Shown: positions 33,677 to 45,700 of the stretch, piece by piece | How positions within the stretch are numbered: position 1 is the stretch's first letter | Layout of the letters: every line of letters starts with the position of its first letter | DNA from: Cyprinodon diabolis | Taxonomy: Eukaryota; Chordata; Actinopteri; Cyprinodontiformes; Cyprinodontidae | DNA: 64,000 nt | Direction: 5' to 3' | Assembly: GCA_030533445.1 (NCBI GenBank) | Contig: CM060069.1 | Location: 5,624,716-5,688,715, forward strand | The notes under the pieces: generated by a model | What the model saw: only the letters and a program-made list of their open reading frames with translations | The model's database searches: none | Told to the model about the DNA's origin: nothing | Translations under genes and position numbers: made by a program

Positions 33677-36600
33677 CAACACAAAGCAGAGCTTTAGTGC
33701 AATCAAATCATAATCTGAATTTATTTATATAGCAAGTTCAATTATTATGATGAATGAAATTGTCACAGCACTGCTACGTATGAAAAGCCAGTCTGAACAG
33801 ATATGTTTTGAGTTTGGACCTACAATGATCGATATCTTGCAAATATCCGGGGGTAAATTGTTCCAGAGCTAAAGCCTGATCACCTCACCGTTTACACCTT
33901 GACCTAGCGACTTCTAAGACCAGCTGACTAAATGACCGCAATGACCGGCTGTTTTAAAATCAAGGACAAATACTCTGAGGTGAGACTATTCAAAGATTTA
34001 AAAAGATACAATAAAATCTTTTAACAAGCATCGGGAGCCAATGCAGGGTGTAGAGAACGGGGGAAACCTTTGGTTTAAAATGCACAGAAGGTGACTGTTT
34101 TTAATATCTTTTTAAATCTTAGGACACCGTTAATATTTCTAATAAATTTCCAGCTCAACCGATCTCCAACAGGAACAATATTTCAGGTTTAGGACGTCTC
34201 ACACAGCGGTTTAACTTGTCAGCAGAAAATAAAGTGTAAACCTTCCACCTACAATGACGATGGTTTGTCTGGAGGAGCTGCAGAGCGCTGCAGCTCAGGT
34301 GGAAAAATCTGTCAACAGGACAAATATTGGTCACTCCATAAATCTGGTCCTGAAGGGGGAGTAGCAAGAAGCAAATATTACAGAATAAGGGATTTTTTTG
34401 TTTGTTTTGTTTTATAACAGTGTCCTGTCTGGCAATAAGAATAATTGTCTTGATGCCAAAAAAGGCCCAAAAGATTTTACTTTCACAAGTGGAGCAGTAC
34501 GGCTATCGCCATAGTGTTCTGCTTGATTTATGCTAATAGATAGCTTTATTATAATTCATGCAGGGAGTATTACAGATTATATGGACACTGCAATGTAAGC
34601 AGAACAGGAAAGGAAAAAACAGAAAAAATGAAAGAAAGATGATGAAGATTTAAGGTGACTTATATAAACAGTATCTTATGTACAGTAAAGGGGTGCCAGG
34701 TAGAGGGTGCCTTCTGGTTTGTTAAATAGATCAATAATATAAGTTATTGGAGTGTTATTACACCAGGTTATAGTGCAGTAGCATTGTAAAGATGCTCCTA
34801 TGATGCTGAAGCATAAACTACAACATGCAATATCTACCGTCGCCACATCATCATCTAGGAGGAGCAGAGTCTGGATGACTGATGGCAGAGGTGGGTTAAC
34901 CCGTTTAGTTTTCCTTTTCCCTGTAACTCGCCAAAGTAATTTTAACATTAGAAACATCCATTTCTATTCTGTAAAGCATGAAATGATTCAAACTAATCTT
35001 TTTTTCCAGGTGTTTTGTTTTCTGAACCAGGATCATCTACCCTCCAGTTGTTTGAATGGATTCTGACAAGAGCGCTGAGATGACCTGTGGAACTACATGA
35101 ATAAAATTATCTACAAATATGTGGAAAACGCTTCCAGAACCTCTTGGGATTATTTTACTATACATGTACAAGCTTTCAAAGACCTGCAATTCAGCAATTG
35201 AGTTGATTCCCAGCTATCATCGCAACTCCACCCCCTTACAGAGGAACAGAAGACCTCGCCTATTCAGCCATAATAATAATTCCCTTTAATGACCCCCCCT
35301 TTCAGAGACATAGACAGGTATGGGGATTGCAGGCCAACAAAGAAGCCAACTGATCCCCATTCCTAAAAGACGGACCCCTTCGTCAGGTTCAATTAGCATG
35401 TTTCAAGGCTGCTTTTGATCCACTCCATAAAGCCTCGAACTCAGATCTATTTCTGACATTTTGAATTGAAAAAGCTTCCTGGATCAGAGGCGAAACATCT
35501 TCACACTTGGAAACAAAGTCTAATTGATTGTTGTTTTAAGTTTTTTGGAGTTTCTGAATTGCTTTTTTTAAATTTCCATTAACTAAATGTGTTCTATGTT
35601 TGCAACAATAAAAGGTACAAAATTCCCCCCATAACTGCAGATTTTGAATATTATTTAATATTTATAAAAAAAAAAAAAGAAGGAGTTTTTAAGCCTGTAT
35701 TAAACTCATAGAAAGTTGGAGACATTAAATGCTTGTGCAAAAACTCGTTAGCATGTGAAATAAATGTGAGGCAGGAGGAATCAGGTCGCCCTTCCCAGCG
35801 TGGTTAACAAGCGGCATGGCTGCATCCAACAATGCTCCCCGTCATCAGCACAATCAGCAGGGAGTTTTTCCATCGTCAGGAATCCCGGCCTAGATCTGGA
35901 GCAGCCAGGCAATCAGACTCGCAGAGAGGATGTGAGAAAAGCACACAAACCCACAGAGCCATGACAACAGACTGCAGCCTCACACTCACAGAAGGAGCAT
36001 CAAAAACAAAGCTGATGGGTTTGCAGATGTTTATTTTTTCTATTAAACATCTGATCACAATAAATTACAGTCAAATATGTACATGTTGAGCATGAAATCT
36101 GAGAGAGGCAGCACCTGGTGTATCATCAGACACCTTCAGCTAATGAATCAAACTGTTTTAACGAGACAAACGTCTGCAGAGCAGAGGACTGAACATGATC
36201 TGCAAGTGTGATCGCAGCGTGCCGATTACACAATCAGTCCTGATGTGAGATTCTGCAGAAATGGGTCAAGATGCATCAAGGCACTCTGTGGCCCCCTGGT
36301 GGCTGAATGGCACATGACGCTAAAGCAGATTAAAAGGCGTTCTGCAGGATTCTCTGAGTACTTTAACAGGATGATGATGATAAAAGGGAAGCAACATTTT
36401 CAGGAAACATCTCTGTTAAAAGCTGATTTTAACAAACGACTCGGAAAAGTCTAAGCTAAGATTTTAACTGGCCGATTAAACTCTGAGGTCTAATTTCAAA
36501 ATAAAGGCAGATTGGACATTTTTTTCTCTTGATTCTCTTCCATTATGTTGGAATAAATGCCTGGATTTCCTGCTGATGTGAGACTGTGGAGGTATTGCTG

Positions 36601-36739
36601 CGTTAGAACACCACATTCTTCTCTTCAAGCATCAGCTCACATCAACATAAAGCCCCTGGAACTACTGAAGAAAGTATAAAACTGCATTTCATCCAGAATC
36701 AAGTGTCCATTAGATGCAAAGTCACGCTCAAAAGAGCAT
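33677..36739. other. Intergenic repeats; acads 3' side
   Basis: 34397-34616 is a second copy of the repeat inserted at 6961-7340. 35200-35545 carries the AAGCTTCCTGGAT / GAAACATCTTCA repeat also seen at 51205-51700 and 55385-56330. A minus-strand AATAAA (TTTATT on +, 36030-36035) could end acads transcripts about 700 bp after the stop. No other gene is seen. Confidence 0.4.
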
Positions 36740-39700
36740 CTATAACAGATATTCCTTCATTATCTGACCGGCGATGACCAGCCGCTGGATCTCACTGGTC
36801 CCCTCATAGATCTCGGTGATGCGGGCGTCGCGGTAGTGTCTCTCGGCAGGCATGTCCGTCACGTAACCCATCCCACCCAGAATCTGGATGGCCTGGTTCA
36901 GAATGCAAAATAGGATATGGATTTAAAAAGGATTTCAGCTTTTATGACTCCTTTCTTCTCTATCTTTGCAGTTTTTCTTACCTGATGTGAGCAGAAAGTG
37001 GCGGCTTCAGACGCTGCCAGCTTCGCCATGGCCGCTTCCTGCAGGAAAATATGTTCAACCTCATTTCCAAAACTCCAAAGGTGGAATGAAACCTTAAGGC
37101 TGATCGTCTACAAACATGTTTCCCCATCAGAAAACAACATATCTATCTCTAAGCCGTTACCATCCTGCCCGCCTGCTGGCAGCCTTCTCTACTGCAGAGG
37201 TTTTGGTAAGAAACTTCATTTATGGGGTTACGATTGTACCGCAACCCGACATTCTATGAGGGAACTTCACGGATCAAAAGTAGAGTCAAATCATGCTAAA
37301 ACCCCAGTCACACCTGGACCGTTTAGACCAGCGCATGCCTGATGTACGAAAAATCAGGCCAAAATGCTGGCATACGTTGGATAAGTTATGGGAATGTTTT
37401 GTTTAAGTTATGAGAACGTTAAAGTAGGTTGAAACACGCTGAAGCACGCTGGCACATGCGGACATAGGGCAATGAAATATGCCAGTGTATGCTCATATGA
37501 GGCTGTAAGGTATCTGATCGTTGACATACGTTACCTTTGAGTAACATCTGCATAACTCCTGCGTAACTTATCAAGAACGCATATGAACGTATCTGACGTG
37601 TTCCAGACGAGCGCTGAACGCGTTTCTAACTTCCAGCTACTCTATAATGGCGTATTGGTAGCGTTTTGGTATATAAGCGGGTTCACACACTACAAAAATG
37701 AATTTCCTAACCAAGTTAAACTGACTTGAAATAAGAATATTGTTCTTAGAAGTTCAGATATTATTCATTTTTATTATTTATTATTTATCTTATTATTTAT
37801 TATTATTTTTTATTATTATTTATATTATTCATTCATTTATTAAAGCTGCAGTCTGTAACATTGAGAAGAGAGCAGACATCGACTGAAAATTTGAAGAAAA
37901 ACAGGTTTCACGCCACTCCCCCACCCTCTCTGCTTCAGTCATGCCCCACCTCCAAGCTCCACCCCTCTCACAGCATCTGCGCGGCTACCGCATGCGACCA
38001 GAAGCGTCCAAGCAGCGTACGCGGCATGGAGTGTGAACCGGTAAGAGCGATAACACTCACCTCCAAGCAGCTAGATATAAGATGCTGGTTATATCGAAGT
38101 TTGCCGTGTAAGCAGTTGTCGGCAGGGGCAGTAAGGGCAGTAAGGGCAGTTTCTCTTTCGCTGGTGGCTGTCGCTCCGCCATGACTTCCACGCGCGTCCT
38201 CCTGACTGCAGCAGCCGGGCGGCAGCGGCAGGTTCAGCGGTGAGAGGGAGGGGGCGGGATTCAGCGTGTGTGAGCTGTGATTGACACTCCATCAGACGCT
38301 CCTCTGGCTGTGATTGGTTGTTTTGACTCGTCCCGAATTATTCTTTCCAGATTGAAATACAGGCAGTAGGCGGGACCAATTGAAGCAGTTTTTTTACAGG
38401 TTACATATCACATGTACTGCTGTCTGGGCATAGGGACAGTTTTAGCCAATATGACAAAAAAGTGATTTTTAAAAACTTACAGACTTCAGCTTTAAGGTCC
38501 TTTCTTATTAAGATAATTTCCCTTATTTTAAGTTATTCTTTCTAGAGCACTCTTTCATAGATATTATAACTTATCTTACCGTATTTTCGCGACTATAAGG
38601 CACATTTAAACGTCTTTTTTTTCCCTAAAAATGTGCGGTGCGCCCTATGTGTGTTGTTACTGCGGACGTTGTTGAGACCGCCATGAGAACGTTAAAGGGG
38701 GAAGTGTGGGCGTGGATTGTGTATAACAGAACAGGTATGTGCTTTATGCAGAACATTGTTGTCTTAACAACCCTAAAAATGGCAAAAAGACACGCCTATC
38801 AGCTACCCAGAGGAACATGGAAATCGATCAGCCGCGAGAGAATTCAAGATTAATGAATCGATGGTTCGCAAGTGGAGGAAGATGGAAAACGAACTCCAAC
38901 AGCTGAAGAAGACGCAGCTGAGTTTCCGCGGACATAAGGCGAGGTGGCCCGAGTTGGAGGAAAGACTCAAGCGGAGGATCATCGAGCAAAGAACAAGTGG
39001 GGCCAGCGTTTCGACGGTCACTGTTTGACTAAAAGCAGTAACGCTAGCGGAAGAAATGAAAATTGAACATTTTCAAGGAGGTCCGTCGTGGTGCTTTCGT
39101 TTTATGAAACGGTGCAATTTTTCCATCCGGACCAGGACTACAGTAGCTCAGCGACGTCCGGCTGATTATATTGAAAAGCTGGCGAGCTTCCACTCCTTCT
39201 GCAGCAAACACAACGCCGACAAATGCATCCAGCCAAGCCACATCACCAACATGGACGAGGTGCCGCTCACTTTCGACATCCCGGCGAATCACATGGTGGA
39301 GAAGAAGGGGACCAGCACGGTAGCGATACACACAACCGGGTATGAAAAGGCGTTGTTTACTGTTGTGCTTGGCTGCCACGCAAATGGACAGAAACTGCCG
39401 CCTATGGTGATTTTTAAGAGAAAGACTTTGCCTAAAGAGACTTTTCCAGCTGGAGTCGTTATTAAGGCAAATGAAAAGGGCTGGATGGATGAGGAGATGA
39501 TGAAAGCGTGGCTGAGGGAGGTGTATGTAAGGAGACCAGGTGGTTTTTTCCACGCATCACCATCGCTGTTAATCTGTGACTCCATGCGTGCCCATCTCAC
39601 AGCCGACGCTGTGCTTGCTGTTATTCCGGGAGGTCTGACAAAGGAACTTCCACCACTCGACATCGGTGTGAACCGGCCGTTCAAAGTAAGGCTGCGAGCG

Positions 39701-42700
39701 GCGTGGGAGCGATGGATGACCGACGGAGACCACAGTTTCACCAAAAGTGGAAGGCAGCGCCGGGCAAGTTACGCCACCGTTTGCGGATGGATTGTAGATG
39801 CTTGGACTAACGTGTCTGCTGGCACTGTTGTTCAAGCTTTTGCAAAAGCCGGCATCATTTCCGAGGAGCCGCACGGCACGGAAAGTGACTCTGACAGCGA
39901 AGAAGGGGAAATTGGCATATCTGATTTAGCGCAGCTGTTTAATTCAGAAACAGAGGATGATGACTTTGATGGGTTTGATTAATACTTTGTAATAAATACA
40001 TAATTAAAGCACAATCATACTCAGTTTTGCTCCCGCTCTATTTTTAAATACGCAGTAGAGGTATTTAAACGTAGTAGAGGACATGTACCGGTATATAAAA
40101 CCCGCGCCCTATAGTCCGGTGCGCCTTAATGTACGTTAAATACAGAAATGGCACACATAACTGAGACTGCTCTTTTTAGTACGGTGCGCCTTATGGTCGT
40201 GAAAATACGGTAAGTAGGTTTGATACAAAATCAAGTTATATCCTGCATGCAGATAACAAAACCATTGATTAGTGAGACGTTTTTTCTTGTTTTAAGTTTT
40301 TAGTCTCAAGGTGTGATCTTCTAGCATAACAGGAGGAAACCCTCAGTTCTCCTCCAGACTTCGTCCCCATTAGAGGGTGAGCGAAAAGTGAGTTTGATGG
40401 ATCCTCCCTGCGTTCACGACCAACAAACTTCCAAGCAGACATGACCTGAATCTGCTGCGACTGCAAACCTTCTTTCTTTTTATTTTCATTCATTTATTTA
40501 TTCTTTTTTTTTTTTGGTGGGCAGCAAACAGCGGCTAGGTTAATACCGCGATCAAAGACCGGGCGCATCACTGCCCCCCTCAGGACACTGGCTTGTGCAT
40601 CATTTCATGGGCATTACGCTGCTGTGCGTTATGCATAATTTAGGCTGTCAATGGACAGAAGTTCTGGACTCGTTATGAATAATCTATGTATACCCCCAAC
40701 ATTGAAAAAAATACATAGAAAGTTCAGCCTATGCCAGTTTTAGAAGATTCCGGGACGTCAGGCAAACGCTGGCTCCATCAGCTAGGTGTGACAGGACCCT
40801 AAGAAGCTTACAGAAGTCCTTTATGCAATCGCTAAAACATGCATTGTGTTAAAGGGGAAATCAGATGCTCCCCTTTCCATTAAAATATGGCTTTGAGAAA
40901 TCAACAGCTATGTGACCCTAGAAAAATGACAGAAGTCGGACTTTTTGTAAAACATGACAACCATTTCTAATGATACGTTCACGCTGGACGCACTTTAAGG
41001 TCTGCTGCTTTTTTGATGCGTTTCCACATTAAGATCAGATGCGCCTCAATAGCATCCTTGATGCCCCTGAAGCGCGTCCAGTAAAGTGTCTCCAGATGTT
41101 TCTGCTGCTCCTGTGTTCAATGGCAGAGAGAGGTTTTGCTATATTTGCTGTTATAAGTGGCTATAAAGTAGTTTTATTATGTTTATAAGAGAGAAAGTCC
41201 ACCTGAAAAGTGCAGTCAGTTCATTCAGATTACCATCCTGCCTTCAAATATTCTGCAGGAGCCACTCAGATCGCCACATACCAGCGGTGCGCTGTCACTG
41301 GGAATCCCCAGCAGCAGCTGCCTCAGGCCCGGTCGCCTCTATGGGGTTTTCTGCTACAGTTCATGGCGGCTGGAAGTAGATGTTGGCGTTTTTCAGGTAT
41401 GTGGTACGAACATATTTGGCCAGCAGGTTTCGATATTTTAAGATAATAGGGAGTGATCAAAGCGCTCTGCATCAGCAGTGCTGTGTCTGTCTCCCCGCCA
41501 GCTTCTCTGATTGGTATATGTGCCTCGTCAAGAAGCAAAAAAGCATGTCACTCGCCTCAGATGCTCAGAAGCTCATGAGGCGCTGCTTCAGCTGCTCAGA
41601 TGTGTCAAAAAGCGCCTCTCCTGCTGCTCTAGACGTGCTGCAGGGCCTTTTGCTGCGCCTTGATCCACATCAACCATAGACTCTGCATGTAAACCTGCTG
41701 CTTCAGCTGCTCAACGCGCGTCTGGTGTGAACGTGTCATCAGATAAGAGCAAAACCTTTCAGCAAATCCAGCTAACCTGTGCGTCTTAGTGAATGTATTT
41801 TTATTTCAGGTCTTTTTGAATGAGCCGATTGTCTTTTCAGTTAGTGACAGTAATCTAGTTTGTAAACATTAAAAATAAAAGCGGTTTCAAACTTTGCTCT
41901 GTTCCATATTGTTCTGAGCAGCTGCTTACCTTAGTGAAAGGTTTCTTTCCATCTCGAAGAAGTGCAGCTTTCCAGGTGAGCAGGCGAGCGCTCTCTATCG
42001 CCACGGCCATATCTGCCAGTTTAAACTGGACGATGTAAAGAAAGAAAAACAAGACAGATGGTAATAAAGCTTCAGAGATATTTTAATCATTCAGGTTTCA
42101 AATCCTTTATATTTGACTCATATCTTCTGACTTCAGGTGCAGATACACTGAATAGGAGTGAACAAAATGGAGGACTCTACCTGGATGGCCTGCAATTTGC
42201 CGATGGGCGCTCCAAACGCCGTCCTCTTGTGAGCGTAGTCTACGGCGCAGTCCAGGGAAGCCTGGGCGATTCCAAGAGCCTGGGCTGCGATGCCGATCCG
42301 GCCGCTGTCCAGCGTTTGCTGATGGAGAAACGGTCATTCACTAGACATTAGTGCAGAAAACCTAAACATGATACGAGCCTGTGCTACGTGCTAAAACTCA
42401 GAGAAATAAACTATTTCAGTACCAAACCTGATGGGGAGGAGATCAAATGAGGTTTTAGAATAAAGTTTTTAACCATATAAAGCCGATTGTTCAGCTGCTT
42501 CCAGCCACTATCTCTACGGTTCATCTGGACTCTGATGGGAACATCAGAGGGACAAACTTTGCTGAGGTTCAAGAGTCCATCTAAATATTGGCACAATTTC
42601 ATTCATCATTCATCAGACGCTTAAATTTAAAAACAGTCATTTATGATTAGAAACCATTTTGTTTTGTTCACAAAAAACCTTTAATCTCTTAAAATCAAAG

Positions 42701-45700
42701 AGATCAAACTTCCTGCAGGAAAGACTTTTTCTAAACCTGAATGTAACCAACTAAAACGGCAATAAGGAGCAGAGAGGAGCAAATAACAGAATCCGCCACT
42801 AGAGTTTGAGAGATTCAGCGGCAGATTTTTAGGAAAAAGTGAAAAGAAAACGTAGGAGCAAAGTAGTGCAGAACCTGAAGATTATGGCTGGTTAATCCTG
42901 AGCTTGGAATCCTGAGGCTCTGAGTTCCAGCCCCACTCCCACAGACTCCGACTCTGGGTCCCTGAACCCCACACTGCTCCCCGGGGGCCCCACAAAGGCA
43001 GCCCACTGCTCCTCAGGCTGGAGAGGTAAATTTCTCCAACGTGAGATCAATAAAGTTAATTATTATTAATTATACCTTTATACGTTCACACCAAACGCAG
43101 CAGAAGCAGCTAGTTTACATGCAAGGTCAATGGTTGGCGCGCGTCAAGGCGCAGCAAAATGTCCCGCAGCGCGTCTGAGCAGCTGAAGCAGCTCGTCAGG
43201 AGCGTTTGAGCATCTGACGTGCGCGAGATGAAAAAATTGAACTTTTGCTGCTCGACACGCCGCATCAACCAATCAGAGAAGTTGATCTGGGAGCTGGCAG
43301 GGAGAGAGACACAGCGCTGATGATACAGATCACTATGATCACTCCTCTGAAACAGTTTATTAACGCCTAAATTTACTTAAAATGCACATTTTCGCTTTTA
43401 TTATCCTGCTGCCTGCAGTTTGGATTACGTGCATGAAAACCGCCTTCCAGCCGCCGGGGCCAGACCGGGCCAGAGGCTGCTGTTGAATGGGATTCCTAGT
43501 GACAGAGCACCGCCAGTATGTGGGGGTCTGAGCGGCTCTGACAGAAATAATATTGAAAGGCAGGATGGTAATCTGGATGAACTGACTGCAATTATTAAGT
43601 TTTCAGGTGGATTTTCCCACTTAAAAACATATTAAAACTACTTTATTCCCACTGATCACAGCAAATATAGCTGCAGGGCAAAGAAAGGATAGAGGGTTAG
43701 GGTTAGGGTTTTTTGTTGCTCCTGCTGTGTTTGGTGTGAACGCAGCTTTAGCCCTCCATAGCGGACCATGCTGTGTGCTTTTCTAACTCTACTGCATCCA
43801 ATTTATAAAATAAAAGCATCAAATAAAGAGAAAGTCGTTATGGCAGCACCTGTTTGTCAAATCAGGTTTAACAATCAGAACTTATTATTATTATTATATT
43901 ATTTTCATAAGCATCTGCTCTCTGCCTTCATCAGAAACCCAGTGGATTCCACCTGCTTCCATTTTAAATCCTCTGCAGAAAGAAAAGCTGCAGCTCAGAG
44001 AAACTGAGAAAAGCTGCAATTAACCAGTCTGGTAGTAAACAGAACAATGTAAGGGTTCTAGAGAAGTGAGGATGCTAAAAATCACCATAGCGATCTTGAA
44101 CCCGGCACCGCGGGGGCCCAGCATGTTGCTCAGCGGGATTCTGCAGTCCTCCAGGATGAGGTTAGCGGTGGACGAGGCTCTAATGCCCAGCTTGTCCTCC
44201 TTTTTTCCCAGAGAGAGCCCGGGGTGTGGCATGGGGATCAGGAAGGCGCTGATTCCCTGCAGACATGGAGAGAGAAGCGGTCAGAGACAGGAGGACCCCC
44301 CCCCCCCCCGTCTCCCCCTCATCCCGCGGGCCTTACCTTGTGTTTGAGTTTCTTGTCGGTGGTGGCGAACACCACGGTAGCAGAGGCGTCCCAGCTGTTG
44401 GTGATCCAGGCCTTGGTTCCATTCAGCACCCACTCCTCTCCCTCCTGCCGCGCCACGGTGGAGGCGGCGCCCGCATCGCTGCCGTTCCCTGAGAAAATGT
44501 TTTTGTTTCTGCTGTTTTTTTAAGTTCTTAACTAAAGTTCAAATGTGAAAAGATTTTACCTCCTCAATCCAAGAACAAATGCATTTATTTTAAGAATAAA
44601 TGACTTATCTAGATTTGGATTTTTTCCAGCGTGGGAGCTTTAAATAATATCTTTAGGAAGATTGCGGCTCAAACCGAACCGGGGGCAAACAATGGCAGCC
44701 CAGTGCTCCCCAAAGGGATGGGTTAAATGCAGAGAGCGAATTTCGTTGCTCTGTACTTGACAAAGTAATGACAATGGTGACAAAGTGGTTCGGTTTGTGT
44801 TCACCGCTTGCTCCTTATTCTTTTTTCTGATTCATAACGCTTAAATTAAACATTTGTTTGCAACTTTGCTTCACTTACGATCCCGGGTTTGTTTCTGTTC
44901 GCAATGTGTTGCAGCTTCCATCTATGTTTATATGTTTAGGTTAAAGCTTCTACTTCTGGATTATTGGTTGAAATTGTGTATTTTGTTTATTATAATGGTA
45001 TTTGTTTTCCTTTTTACTCACCATTGTTTGTCACAGTATTTCCTGTTAAAAATGGCTGGATGATGTCATAGGTTACCTTGCTGGGTTCTACCATTTAGAG
45101 CATGTGTAAAACTCAAGGCCCGCGGGCCAGATGTGGCCCGCCATGTCATTTTATGTGGCCCGCTAGAACTCCCACAGCCGTCATTTTGATGGTTCTGAGA
45201 TTTTAAAGGGAAAGAACTATATTTAAAATTTAATTTATGTTGCTCATTTTAACTGACTTTTCCTGTTTCTATATTTCCTTCATTTTCACTTACTTTTTTT
45301 TAACAAAATTAAAACGTAAAAAAATAAATATGGTTAATTCTACCTCGATCCCTCACAACCGTCATTTTGACGGCTCTATTAGTTGCACTGTAAATTCTTC
45401 CGCAGTTGATTAACGTTCTGTACCGTTGCCTAGCAACCAACAAAACAACTTTTTGGCTAATATGGAAAAAGTGGCGTTCAGAAGAAACCTAACAGCGAAA
45501 CAGGCTTTAGAAGTGCTTCAAAATATCGATGATAGTGATTTGGGCGGAGAGGGAGAGACGGATGAGGAGGACTGGGGAAGAAGCGGCTGTGTGACACGTG
45601 TGTGTGTTAGAGCAACCAGCAAGCATATGTTTTCTATGCAACTGTAATTGTCACTTGAATAAGTTATAATAAATAATGAGTTATTTAACATTAAGGAGTA

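Noticed and set aside
37861..38292. GC-rich open frames on both strands, possible CpG island
   Set aside because: Lies wholly inside the TTAA-flanked MITE and has no domain.
44066..44523. Overlapping + frames of 75-99 codons
   Set aside because: Antisense to acads exons 5 and 6, whose codon structure and splice sites are clear.
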